DNA from: Rosellinia necatrix
Taxonomy: Eukaryota; Ascomycota; Sordariomycetes; Xylariales; Xylariaceae
Reading direction: 5' to 3'
Assembly (NCBI GenBank): GCA_021209875.1
Contig: JAGYVD010000010.1
Coordinates: 1,984,001 to 2,048,000 of the forward strand
DNA: 64,000 nucleotides
Shown here: in pieces, positions 15,737-28,460 of the stretch
Layout: each line of letters opens with the position of its first letter
How positions within the stretch are numbered: position 1 is the first letter of the stretch
Program-made: the position numbers and the translations under genes
Notes under the pieces: generated by a model
What the model was told of the DNA's origin: nothing
What the model saw: only the letters and a program-made list of their open reading frames with translations
Databases searched by the model: none

Positions 15737-16500
15737 GCTGGCTATCTGACCCCTCGGCACGCCGTACACCACCACACCTCGCGACGGCAGGCTCTCTCTC
15801 TCTCTCTCTGTCTAACCCTCGGCTTCCCTGATTCGTCGTTCGTCTCACCATCAGCAACGTCAGACGCAGGGACGCCCACGCCCGACAAGGGCCCTGATTC
15901 CCACGTGGGATCGTGAATGGGGACTTGTACCTGAGCTCGTGCGGGGTCGTGTTCGGCAAAAGTGCACACAGCGCGCGCGCGCGCGTACACGAGGCAGCAG
16001 TAGACCGAGGGAGCTATTGCCTTGCGTGCGTTTGCTTTGTGACCTGTAATTAACTATACACAACCGACGTATCAGTTATCGGTTTGAGCATCAGCGCGTT
16101 GGCAGAGCCTGGCCCTACCGGATTACCTAGATAGTGTTTAGCTTCAATCGCTACCGACATACCGCACAGAATAGGACCCGGGTAGTATTTTGTACTCTGG
16201 GCATCCGAATTTACCTTGTTTACCTTATTTACTATTTACGTGTAGGGTTTCAGCGCTGTTTCGAGCTCTGATTGGCTGTCGGGGGGGTTTATAGGTAAAT
16301 CGCTTGTGTTGTAAAGAGATAAAGCTACTCGTCAAGCTTAACTAGTTACATACTTAACCACCGTTTGTTCAACCTCGGCCGATAAATGAAGCAAATCTAT
16401 ATATACCATGGCTTTTGTTTTTGTTTTTTTTTTTTTTCCTCCCCATGATCCGAGGCATCCGGATATTGAGTGCCGTGGGCATGGGCAAATTATGGTCCGG

Positions 16501-19500
16501 TATTACATTCTGAAGCCGGCCTAGCAGCTCCGTAGTATGGATATGCACGGCTGATTTTTCGGATGAGGCAATAATAGGACGGGCCGGCGTGTTTATCATA
16601 CCTATATTTCATCGCCGTTTCCAAGTACTGGTCACGAGGCTCGTGAGGCTCACCCGTATCGTATAGCGGTGAGTATTCAGCGTCAATCACCTAAGGAGTC
16701 TCGCAGAAGCTACCTAGGTGCGGGCATATAATGAAACAACCTATTTGTAGATCCAGGGCAAACCAGCAACAGTATACCCACATCACGAGGCCGGCTATAT
16801 CATGTCGATTAGCCAATCGTTATTTGTCCATAGGGTACACTAGTGACACTGGATACTTGTACCGGCTTGTACGAATATGTAGGTATATGTAGCGTATATG
16901 TAGCTGACAACTTACAAGGATGGAGGCGTAAGGCTGCGTCGGCGGCTTATGTATGTGTTGCTATGCATACCAATCAACCTGCTGCATAAGGTATGAAGTA
17001 GTGTAGTGTGCCTTGTGCATCCGCACTCGCACACCAGCGATACCGCTTGCCATGGGCGAGCAACCTGGGCTCCAAGCTAGCGTCATACCAGTGCCGGAAA
17101 TAGAGCGATCGACCCAGGCCAAGGCGAGATCTTTGCATAACTGACGGATGCAAGATGTTGTTAGCGCTGACCGACATCCGTCCCGTTAGAATCGCGAAGA
17201 AGGGCTGGCTGCGAACTCGCCATCAAAATGGCCTACGGAGTGCACTCCGATGCAACCATAGGACAACCGGACCCCGGATATCACGCGTCCGAGTTAGCGG
17301 AAGCGACACATATATCACCAGAGCACTCAAAGCGAAACATCTGCCCGGATATACACCAATCGGTCATCGATGGGGCATAACACAATAGAGGCAGTATGGC
17401 TACGGGCAAACGGGCTTATGTCCGTGATCGGTCAGCCGCGAAGCCTGCGGTATATTCCATCAAATGCGATTACAATGCGCGCATCTGGGCACTAACTCAA
17501 GGAACCGAGTACCAGACGTTGTGTGATGGTTGCTCAGCATCCGGCACACAACAGCTTATGAATTCGCTGACGTCGGCGTAATTAAGAGAGAGCTGATCGC
17601 CTTAACTCAACTGCTTGTATCCAAGGCTTGCGGTGGCTTGCAATAGCCGCATATAGTGAGGCGACCACGTAAATAGCCTCACATAACTGCCTCACATACC
17701 CTGTAATTATGCGGCCTGGAGAAGAGGATGAAGGATGAGCAGTTTGTAATCACGTTTGCGGCACACCCACATGCCGCCTTGCTCGCGGCTCAAATTCGGA
17801 GAATAAATCAAGGTTGATTGCAGGAAGGATACGGGATACGGGATGGTGATCCAGGACTAGAGGGTGCCTTGGTGACCAGCACTTGACGTACCTAACCCAG
17901 GTACATACCACCTTGTCGTGGATACTATGCATGTGCAAATAACTAATAGTATGCTTTTTTTTTTTCCGGCCTTTTTTTTTTCTTCTCAACAAGCGGAGGC
18001 AACATCGATGCTTTGGGCCAAACGGGTTAAAATAATTCTGATCAGAGATCTGTATCAAACCCCTTTTGGCATCGTGTGCCTCCTCATCTCTGACCGCCGT
18101 GTGCAAATAGGTGGTGTGGCGTAGCGCAATCTAATTTCCGATCGCAATCCAAGGAAGCCAAGACGTTACAGAATTTTTCTAGAAGGTCTCCGATCCGCGG
18201 GTCTCGTATGCCAAAGCTGCAAACTGGCATCTGTAGGCCAATAAAAACGAAGGAGCCTCAACACCTTAGGAACTGGATCCGGCACGCGGCCAACAAAAAA
18301 AAAAAATTGTTTGGGTCCTACATGGTACACTAATTCTTTTTTTTTTTTTTTTTCCTCACTGCCTTTCTGCCTCCGGTTTGGGAGATTGCGGTCAGATTGC
18401 GGTCAGATTTGGACAGGGAAAGTAATGAGTACCCACTTGGTCCCCGTTCACCTTTACCTCACCGTCGGGATTAAGGGTCCATGACTTCATCGTCCACTTG
18501 ACTAACTGGACCTAGTCCCGGAGAACTAGGACGCGCTGGCGGCTGGTTCCTACAACGAAACAGTCACAAAATGCGGTGTGCGGTGTGGCAGTATACATCT
18601 TGCAGCTCTTGCACGGCGCTTGTACAGGTTGTACAGTACTTTGCGCTGTCCCGACCAGCAGGAGCGCGAGCAACAGGAAATTAACCCAGTTCACTTGACA
18701 CTAGCAACTCGAGACTACGCGCGTAGGCAAGTATTTGGGAGCAATACTAAATAAGTGCAGCCAAGTCGGCCGTGTCTTCTATGCACACTCCATGCACCGC
18801 CTGACATACTAGGACTTTTTCAGGTGAGCGTGAACCCCGAACCTACTACTGATTGCCATTGCCTGGAAAGGAAATCTGAAATGTTTGTGGGTGTTCTGTA
18901 TCAACGCTTTGACGCTTTGTCAATTAGTTATACAATTAGTTATACCGCCCGGCGTAGTTGGATAGAACATGCAAAGAACAATTCTGACTAATAACTATTG
19001 GCTGATCCAAAAAAACCACATGCATACATACATGCATACATACTCACATAAGCCTCTCAATTCGTGGCATGTCGTGGCATGTAATACATGCCGTAATGCA
19101 TGCCGTAATGGACGCCCGCTCATTCTTACACACTCCCATGATCTTATACCTTATCGAACGAGGTGGTTGTGTGCGGCCCGGTAATCGTTTCCCAGCCCTA
19201 ACAGCCCACTCTGCAGCTAGATCGGTACGACTTTCTACGTATGTATACATATATTGCACATACATACCATACACTGCATATGGATTATATTATATCTCAC
19301 CACTCGGTTGTGGCTCTTGAGGGGCAACGACAGGGGTAACCCGCAGATGTATCCCTGTGGCTCACAACGGTCTGTTCTGCATAGGAGCCTCAAGCCTCAC
19401 GATGTTGATGCCTAAGATGTGGGAGAGAGAGCTAGTCCGAAAGCCACCTCATCGTGAGTCACGGGATACATATCCGGCATGCTGGCCGGTCCACGAAATT

Positions 19501-22020
19501 TTCGACGATCTGCAACCTGTCTGCGACCGAACGGCCAAAATGAGGGGCCGGACAGCCGGACAAACAGACGATGGGCAACTGATAGAGCACACGTGGATGT
19601 ATGTGGCCCCTATGCGCTATCAGTTTCCCATGAAACCAGTTTAAGACATTTAAACACTAGTCTGAGCTAGTTAGCGCACTGCTCGACTGGACTAATTAGG
19701 TTCCCGCCTAACGGAAAATAAACAATTCGTGTCCCTAGATTACGCCATGCCGGGAGTGGTTGATGAGGTGCAATTACGACTAGCTATCAAAGGATGGTGC
19801 TCGCCCGCCTTGCAAGTCGTGTAACTACGCTAGGAGCCCAGGAGCCCAGGAGCCCAGGAGCCGCGGGTGGCTGTCGTCGAGTTCGGAGTTGCCAGTGGCT
19901 GGTCGCCCGGCTCTTGTCTCAGTCAATAAGCCGCCATGTGATGACAAGCGAGACATAGGGCCGCTATACGAAAGGCGTTGCCAAACCGGAAGGCCATCGA
20001 GGAAAAAAGCAATGAGTTATTCGATTTCGCTAGCCGATGCCAGGCATCCATCGAACAGCAGTGTGCGCCGGAAAGGGCAAATATACCGAGCCATTGATTG
20101 AGATGCGCCGGCGCTGCCTAAGTATGTATCTCGCGGTTCGAGTTTGCCATTTTGTAGGATAAGAGGCTTGAATTGTGCGCTGAGAACCATCCTTGTGCAT
20201 TTGCATGCCAGGGGTAGGGGGGACGACTGGTCCATTTCATACCTACATACCTGGGGTAGCTACCTACCGAGCTAGCTAAGGCCACACAGGCCACAGCCTC
20301 GAGAAGCAGCTCACGCAAAGGTCCTGTAAGGCTGGACGGGGTATAGAGGATGCTCAGCCACCCGCTAATCATATTGCACTGGAACTGGAATGCGAGCTTC
20401 ATTCAACTCGTATTCTTATCCCCGGATTACACATTACACATTACACATGTGCGTGGTTGCATCACAATCAAAAGGCTACGAGTAACCAGTTAGTTCGTGT
20501 AAGACGAGAATGATTGAGATGTCCCGGTCCCGTGGCGACACATTCTAACTACAAACCTCCCGAGGTTCCTTAGCTCTACCTACCTACTTGCTCCAAGTAC
20601 GTATTTATTTACCTTAGGTACCTCTTACTTGTAATGATACAAATTAGCAGAGGACTTGCCGTGCTAATCATGCAGTATATAGTAGCTACCTAGTGTAGGC
20701 TAAATATTGATTCTATCAGGTGCAAGTATAGGCATAGGCATAGGTATGGTATAGGCCTCCGAACTACTGTAGGATCTGTATGTATGTAGTAGTGTATGCA
20801 TGCATGCATGCATTGCAGGTATTGAAGTTGACGATATCCGTCACAATGCGGCCTATAATGGGCGACGATAATGAGGCTCCACCACCCTTGTTCAATCCTC
20901 GCGGCCAACACTCTATTGTTGCAGGCAGGAGATCGCCGATTGTTCTTTTGTTGGGCAATCGCCAGAGGAGAACAATATCCGGACGGGGAGCCCACACAAT
21001 TTGATTTTTCCATTAATTGCTTCTGCATGCCGACTCTTTGTCCACCAAAATGTAACTGTATAGACCGATTGAGAGCCTCGTGGTAACAGAGATCGTCTAC
21101 TATAGTGGTTGTCTAGTGGTGATATTTCCAACTCGACGGCTGCTGAATGCGCACAGCATTCCCCATCCCTCCCGTCACTGGCGAATGGCGTGTGCAGTTG
21201 TAGTATCGAGACGCTGGACTATTTTGGGGGTGGGCAGTCCTGTCTAATTTCAGGCGCAATTTTGATTTTGTCCCCCTCTATGTGGGCAATGTAGAGTACA
21301 TCCTCATGTCCGCTCGCTACGTGCCTACATGTACATACACTACACTACTTACAGACAGACGCCTGCAGTCAGTTTAAGTGGGCCTCAACCAGGGGGGGGG
21401 AGTACACTATAATAGTGTACATGTGCTGAAAAGCAGGGATAGAATGGCAGGGGTTGGAAGCCACCTGGACAGGCCGCCAGGGGCTTTACGCTCGTTTCAA
21501 TTTGTTCCACTGCAAGATGGGCGTGAGATAGTGACACCCCCTCCAGCAACCCCCCAGCTGCGTCGCAATACCCACCTGCTGCTGCAAGGGTCAAGCCATG
21601 ATCGACCTGCCTGGAGACAACTTGCCAGACGTTCATGAGCAGCAGCGAGAAGTACTTTTGTATCCTTGTCACTCCGTACCTCCGTACCTCCGTACCCACC
21701 TGGTCCCGTATGTACTTCACACCTTGGCTTCGTCACTCTGACTCTTGGACCCTATACCCCTGGTCTTGTCCAACACGAATTATTTTTGCATCTCATCGTG
21801 AACCCGGCCAGAGGTACCTCCTCACCCAGCCCTGTAACTGAATTGCCCGATTTCGCGCCGGGCGGTACATTGTATGATTGTATTCTAGCTTCGGCGGTGT
21901 ACTTCAACAAACACGATCTGGTGCAATTAGTGACATCCATCATGTACCTCTGCCATCCGCTTCAATCTCACCAGCCTGGAGCATGCCAGACGATCGCCAT
22001 CCCCGGCGACAGAGCAGGGC
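16501..22020. other. Gene desert, part 3: no supportable gene
   Basis: Mixed-composition DNA with poly-T/poly-A tracts (16425, 17950, 18295, 18340), an 8-bp GGAGCCCA array (19833-19862), an ACATTAC array (20425-20448) and TGCATGCA text (20798-20812). Reading frames stay under about 120 codons and are not conserved-looking. A GGTTCGA word at 20136 resembles a tRNA B-box, but no matching A-box or cloverleaf surrounds it. Nothing functional can be supported. Confidence 0.55.
19833..19862. repeat. GGAGCCCA tandem repeat
   Basis: Three full copies and one partial copy of the 8-bp unit GGAGCCCA. Confidence 0.88.
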
Positions 22021-23260
22021 ATACATAAACCTACCTCCTCCCCTCCATCCACTCGACTTTCCTGGCCTATCCAGATAACCACCAGATCAAAGATAACCTC
22101 AATCAAGCTTCAGTCTCCTGACAAGACAAGACTCGATACATACCTCTCCATCTTCTACCAAAGACAACGACCCTTGAGCCCTGCTGTGCCTGATAAGACA
22201 CCTCGGCTTACACGCCATATCCTATATACACACACACATACATACGCGCGTGTATACACCACACATATCTCCTAGTACCAACCAGATCCGGCTTCACGCC
22301 AGATTCCCAGAACACCGTCAAACTGGCTTCCTCACGAGATCTCGAGATGTCCGCTCAGCGCCCGTCGCAGCTCCCACCTTGCCCGGGCCCGCCACCCAGC
22401 CGGCCTCTGCCTCCCCTGCCCAAGAGTGGCTAGAGGGCCAACCCGGTCGTCCATGCTTGGACGAACACCAACCAACATCAACAACGAACTCACCCTGCCA
22501 ATGGTTTATTGCCCGAACGATGAAACTGCAAGGAGGCGATCTGCGAATGGCGCAGAGGGGAAACAATGCAACACATGGGCGATCAATCGGTGATCAACCA
22601 GCACCTCGAGTACCAGGATTTCGTCTTCACAACAACCGCTTTCCGCTCTCCCTTTGAGCTCCACTATCAGGCACGCACGCATTGAAAGCATAGCATCTGC
22701 TACATTGCTTGCTGCTCGGTACCATCCCGCCTAGCTCTAACCCCCACCGACGAGTACCAATTGCATCGACGCAACACATGTGCGAACCGCCTTTGCTCAT
22801 GACCAGTGGTGGCATGCATCTGGCACAGCTAGCCCTGTGATCCTCGCCAAAGCGCCATGGTTCGCCGCCTTCTGGGCACCACAACAAGCTCGCGTATCCT
22901 CGAGCTGGCTCAAAGAGGAACCCTCATTCTTTCTTACTGGCGCACCTAGCGCAACTGTAATACTCTACACACCACTTGTAATACCGTTCTTTTCAAACAC
23001 AGTCGCATTGGGAGGTTTTATATGGTTTTACGGGAATACGACGGTCACAGATGCCACGATGGGGATTGCTTTTTTTTTCAACTTTTTTTTTTGTTTTTGG
23101 CTGGTGATTTCTTCCTGTATACATAGAAACGGCACACGGTTTAGGGCGCCACCTGCGAGGATAGGCCGCGAGTGCGAGGATACCCATGGGGAGGGAAACT
23201 GCCGGGATGGCGGGACGGTAACGGCGGGATTATTGCCTCTGGAATGCACGGCCTAGGAAT
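22020..23260 (+). other. Possible transcribed locus: leader-like sequence with short reading frames
   Basis: From about 22025 to 22320 the plus strand becomes rich in C, A and T and poor in G, with CAAGACAAGACTCG- and CAACGACCC-type text, as in long fungal 5' leaders. This is followed by an ATG near 22347 that opens a proline-rich 28-codon frame, and by a 136-codon frame (22250-22657) in another phase. A short open stretch near 22520-22680 in a third phase reads like ordered protein, but I could not connect it to a start with a convincing intron. Alternatives are an mRNA leader with upstream reading frames whose main frame I have missed, or a long non-coding RNA. Only the compositional change is seen directly. 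Confidence 0.25.
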
Positions 23261-26200
23261 TACGGAATGAATACTATCACGCGAATTTTTACTATCACCC
23301 CCTACCATTATGCCTTGCTCTTTTTTTTTTTTTTTTGCACCTGTGCTACATGTGGTCCGTGATAGAATGAATCAGCAGTCCATTGAATGTTACACACCTT
23401 TTTTTTTTTTTAATTTTTTATCTTATATCTCTGCCTTGGCAGCTGACCGCCGCCGGCACCAGCAATCCAATTCGTCTGTGAGGTATTTGGGCAATGAAAC
23501 AAGGCACCTACAATTTTGGCTCTGCCGAATAGTTAGCTCCGTGTCCTATTCCGTCTCGGGACTGTCCAAGTCTTGCGCGCGCTGCTCGTTCAGTGTTGCG
23601 TTGATGGTTCAATTTACTTATGAAACCGCTACGGCAAATATTAAGGATTGCCTCAGAATTTTTTTTTTTCTTTCTTCCCCCTTCGTACCACGCCACATAG
23701 CTACTCTTCATTTCACAATTGTCGAGCTAATTTCAAGTGGACTGTAAGTTCGAGACTATGACTTAAGCAACAGGACAGTATTAGTGGTCTAGTAGGCTAA
23801 CCAGTTTATGAGAGCCCTAATAGCCTAGTCTCTCCTTAGGGCCATATGTCCGGTATGTACATCTACATATGTCCGCGGGTATCTCCCTTTCCCCCTTTCC
23901 CTCCGAGCGCGCGAATCCCCAACCTGACCACGTGTTTTCCCCCAATCATTTTTCGGATATATGTGGCCGATACTACAATGCTGCAGAGGAAGAGGGGAGG
24001 GACAAAAAAAAAAAAAATTAGTTAGTTAGTTAGTCTTTGTTGAAATTAGGAAGATGCTCAACAACAACAATCGCATTGGACTTCTTTTTTTTCTTCTTGG
24101 CGTTAATTAGCCTCTCGCTATTGGTGCTCCCTCCCATCACGTGTGCGACAACACCCGACACCAAGATACACTACGACGTATTTATCCCATGCACGTCCTC
24201 GTTATCGTCATTTGATGGCGAATCCTGTTTCAATATTCTGAATCAGAAATGTGATTCCGGTAAATACCGTGGTGCACGTTCTGGATATGCCGGAATAGTG
24301 AGAAAGGGGTGGGGTTGGGCGATGGGAGATGGCAGATGGGGGATGCGACGCCCACGAATGGGCAAAATTGTGCACGCTAGGCAGGGCGAGAAACAAGATT
24401 GCCCTCGGGTGGGAGATGAGTTGTGCGATCTTCTCATGTCGTGTGGTGGTGGTACGATGGGAGTGGGAGGGTCCCTTGTCTTACCTTACCCAATCTACCG
24501 TCCTTACACGATACTGTTTGGCGCGGCATAAATCATCAGCTCGCCAACGCCTAGTTAGTTGATTCTGACGACGGTCGAGACCTCGAGAATGGACATTCCA
24601 GGTCCCCATCTCAATCAAGGAAAACCGGGTTCGCGCACCCCCGACTCGCACCCACTCGACGCCGAGACCACAGATTAAGCTTTTGGCAGTTTTCTTTAGT
24701 GCTGATAGCTATAGGTCCTATAGATAAAAATAAAGAGCCGGCGTCTTTCGCGGCAACTACTTGGACTTCCCAGCGCCCGGCCTACAATCTGCCCGCGATG
24801 CCTTGCGAATGCGATGCAACGGATTGTAAACAAAATGCTGGTGGGTAGGCTTAGGCTCCGGGCGAGGCATAACAAGAGTGGAACAAACCCTCCGTTCCAT
24901 GTGCCAAGACCCCAACTTGGCCTGGGGGACTAAACGCTTGTTATTTCCTAATCGGGTGTCGGCGACACACAGGAGGGATGGATGGATGAGGGCAACCGCG
25001 AGTACGTACTCCAGGCACCCTTCGCGTAGGCGTGGTATGGGCAGAGATGGGTATAGGGTCGGCCATCGCTAACTACTAGCTGCTCCGCGGTCGAACGATG
25101 GGAGCGTGCCATTGGGGCTGTCGACCATGACGAGATTTGCCTTGCGCCGGCTCGTACGGATGTTTCATTGCGGGCTCGGGATGAACGGCCGGAGAAACCA
25201 TCAGCGCAAACGGTGGGCGAGCGCAGCAAAGGGCACAAAAAAGCCTCGGCCCAGACGAAGCGCCGGATTGGAGCGGGGGAAGGGGAGGGCGGATGATCAC
25301 CGAAATTGTTCGAGGCAATGCCCGCTGGGCGCATGTCGTCATTCGGGTTACCCAGTTGGCAAAAAAAAAAAAAAATTAATAATAATAGTAATAATAATAA
25401 TAATAATGATAAAATAAAAAGGAACCAAAAAGGCGTATACTCCCCTTGTTTGTGCATAGCGACAGCAAATACACCTGCAGAAACCCCAGTTCTAGCCTCG
25501 TGCTGCAGCCGACAGCTGAGACGGTGAGCAGCGACCGTAGCCAAGGCAATTACTGGGCAGCTTTGCTGGGCTTAAATCCAGAGGCGCGGGTCGCGTGATG
25601 CCAGCGACAGGCAGTCCGCTCCTTTGGGACCCGTGTAGGCGGAACAGGGCTGGGAAGGAATGTGACGACAGCATAGAGGCGTCATGAATGATGTTCGTAT
25701 TGTCCGGCTCCTATTCTGACCTGCCAAAAGAGGACATATCGACTGGGATGGATCTACCATGCATGAAATATATACTTGTGCAGCTGACCCCGACGCCGCG
25801 CTCGCTACTATACTACCAGACGAGGGGGCCTTGCGAATAATTATCACGACGAAGCGCCGACGATGTATGGTAGTGTCTGTATGTACGCTGAGAGCCCTGA
25901 AGGCCGCCCGTATCTACTGCTTACATGATCCGCGCTGTATGGGGCTGGGATCGATGATACTCGGGATAACTGATCGTACACATGATCTTACACATGATCG
26001 TACCCGGGTTGGCCGGAAGTTCAGGTGACTGGTGTACCGTAAGTGGTGGGAGAACCCCGGGTCGAGTTTAAGATTGTGTGCTGGGGAGAAGAGCACAGAC
26101 TGCCGTCATCGAAACAAGAGACTCGTTGAAGACTGGATGCTATTCGTCCTAGGCCCTGTGGGATGAGATCGCAATCTCGGGAATTATTCCAGAACATTTG

Positions 26201-27161
26201 GTTTCGAAACGAGATAGTTTAATGACCGTTTCCTGTCAAATTGGATGAGATTTCGCCACCTCCTGGATCGTCAGGGGGGAGGGGTGGCGAAGGCTACCTC
26301 ACCGTTGGTCCAGAGTGAAGTATTACTGTAAGTAGTCAGTAGGGACCCCGAGTGAGTGAGGAGCTGTCCTGGATAGGCATCAAAGATTCTGTTGTTATTT
26401 CGCTAATATGCAGCGGCGAGCGCATACCACGGTAGCAAGCAATAAATACAATGAGGGGGTGGGCGATAGAATAAACAACGAATCGAAAGGTGCGTAGAAA
26501 TAGAGACGTCGGCGCATAATTGAGGGGAATGAATAGATGGGGTACGCAAGTACATGCACTTATGATACATAAAATAACTAACTACTTGTACATGCTGAGT
26601 TGGGAGCAGCGTCAGGTACGCGAGGCGCCTTAACCTAAAAAGTGCTTAGCAGCAACGTTCATAGCACCACCCCTGTCCTGGGGCGCACTGACGTCAACGT
26701 CGAATCTGCTTATCACCACGTGGACGCGATCCTGAAACGACGCGATAGCCCTGCTTGGGTAGATTTTCCACCCCCACATACCCGGCGTAGTACCTGCCTG
26801 GGCATGTATCTAAGTATGGTACTTTTTCGCGAACCGCTCTAGATCGCCAGCAGAGAGAGTCATATACCTCTGCTCCCTCTGCTCTTAGCGTCACATCACT
26901 CCGTGTTTCGGTTATCCCCGCCGATTCGTCGATCATCCCCGTCCAGCTCAACTACTGCTGCGGCACTAGATGAATTGCGGCTCACGGTGGGAATCATACG
27001 GGGGGGAATCATACGGGTGAACAAGAGAGGCTGGCACATCACAACACAGCTTGTCTTGTTGTTGCTATCTGGAAGGACCAAGGCCGGGGATCCTGATCTG
27101 GAACGGTCGGACGAGGTGCTGGAAGTAATCCGCCAGACGGGCCCGTAATCTATCCGACGTA
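23261..27161. other. Gene desert, part 4: no supportable gene
   Basis: Contains poly-T tracts (23318, 23400, 23660), a GTTA array (24017-24032) and poly-A followed by AAT repeats (25361-25410). The longest frames (164 codons at 24037-24531 plus, 198 codons at 24948-25544 minus) owe their Phe or Leu runs to these tracts. The right end must hold the promoter of the SAM37-like gene. Confidence 0.55.
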
Positions 27162-28460
27162 ATGGCTTTCCAACTTCATGTCTGGGGCCCAGCATTCGGT
27201 CTCGATTCTATCGATGCCGAATGTTTGGCTGCCATTGCAGCGCTCCGCTACATTCTCTCCAGTGGCGACTGGTCCCTGATAGCGAGTAATGATCCATCGC
27301 TCACCTCGGACCGTACGTATTATTGATCGTCCATGTGGAGACTCGCCTTCCCTCCGTTAACCAGCCTCCCAGATGTCTTGCCCGCCTTGTTTCATCATGG
27401 CACTTGGCTATCTGGGTACGCGAGCATCATAGCATACTTGACACATCATATCACGTCAGATATAAAACCATTCGCCGACCATCACCTCACCCCGCAGCAA
27501 GAGGCAGATCGCCTGGCGTATTCCTCATTCCTTACGACGCGCGGATCCGGCCTGATTGCACTGTCCCTGTACGCGTCACCAAATGCCTGGGTGGACCTGA
27601 CAAGGCCGGCATATTCGGCCCTCTTGCCGTTTCCCCTGACCTGGACCATCCCCACGGCCATACGAGCCGCCGCCATCGAGAAGGCGGAGAATCTCGGAAT
27701 GGGCTACCTGGCCGCCGAGGCCGAGGCGGATGAAGCCGCTGCCAAGAGCGGAACCGAGACTACATCAACTGGTTTCCTACGTCTGCGCCAACAAATTGGC
27801 CCCCGGAAATCTATGCAGCCGGAGCAGACGGCCGCTATCCGCTTTCAACAACTAGCAGATGACTTCTTCACCACTCTTGACAACCTGCGAGCCTCTACGA
27901 AATATCTGCTGGGAACTTCGGGTCCCTCTTCCCTCGACTTCCTAGCCTATGGATACTTGTCACTAATGAGGGTACAAACACCCTACCCGATTCTAGCCCG
28001 TACTCTCACGGCAAACTCCCGCCCCTCCATGCGGTTTCTCCAGATAATGGAAGCAGAGTCACAGCGCTACGCCTTGCCTTGGCAAGAGCCCAACCCAAGA
28101 GGGCTGCCCAGGGTGATGTGTCTCTTTGCCGATGGCGCAATCGAAAACATAGCTGGCGCAGGAGAGAGTTGGCGGAGGTGGCGACGCGGCGGCATCCGGT
28201 CTGAGGAAGGAGAATACATCCGGGACTCAGCACAATACTTATTCGTCACCGGAGGAGCTGTCGCGGGCTTAGCAGCAGCGGTTGGCGCTGCCGTACTATC
28301 TCGAGGGCTTACCCCGTTTGGCGCAAGTACGCACCGCTTTGAGGCGCCAAGGGAGGAAAAAGGATTATACCGATTTGGTGAGATCGGCGCGATGCTCGAT
28401 AGCCTGCCGATATTCGAGCAGCCCGCGACCCCTTCTACGGCATTTCGGGCTACAATCTAG
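27162..28460 (+). CDS. SAM37: SAM37/metaxin-type mitochondrial outer-membrane sorting protein (two exons)
   Basis: Exon 1 is 27162-27312 and exon 2 is 27373-28460, with a 60-bp intron (GTACGT...CCCAG). The joined frame gives 412 aa. The N terminus (MAFQLHVWGPAFGLDSID, then CLAAIAAL and GDWSLIASNDPS) is the typical start of the fungal Tom37/Sam37 thioredoxin-like domain. A GST-C-like helical region follows (KYLLGTSGPSSLDFLAYGYL, around residues 230-250). A hydrophobic Ala/Gly-rich segment at about 335-360 (LFVTGGAVAGLAAAVGAAVL) is a likely membrane anchor. In yeast, Sam37 with Sam35 and Sam50 inserts beta-barrel proteins into the mitochondrial outer membrane. The start ATG is the first in frame and gives the family N terminus directly. 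The gene stands alone, with the desert on its left. Confidence 0.85.

Larger units (their letters stand above)
9641..16500. other. Gene desert, part 2: microsatellite-rich, no supportable gene
   Basis: This part holds many simple repeats: poly-T and poly-A tracts (10260, 10387, 10590, 11190), GA repeats (11006-11036), GTAT repeats (11152-11167), CACTA-type repeats (11964-12012), a GGTTGAGTAG-type array (12497-12550), a GTAG array (12924-12964), TAGGTA-rich palindromic text (13990-14100), a 12-bp array (15231-15278), GGGCA (15707-15736), CT (15791-15812) and GC (15971-15986). Reading frames of 100-140 codons occur but are dominated by low-complexity translation. No coding region is supported. 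Confidence 0.55.

Noticed and set aside
20100..20150. tRNA gene suggested by a GGTTCGA B-box-like word
   Set aside because: No A-box at proper spacing and no cloverleaf could be drawn.
24037..24531. 164-codon frame with a signal-peptide-like Phe/Leu start, possible secreted protein
   Set aside because: The hydrophobic stretch is produced by a TTCTTTTTTTTC tract and the rest is G-rich low-complexity translation without splice support.
24948..25544. 198-codon minus-strand frame with a Leu run resembling a membrane segment
   Set aside because: The Leu/Ile run is the translation of the AAT repeat and poly-A tract at 25361-25410.
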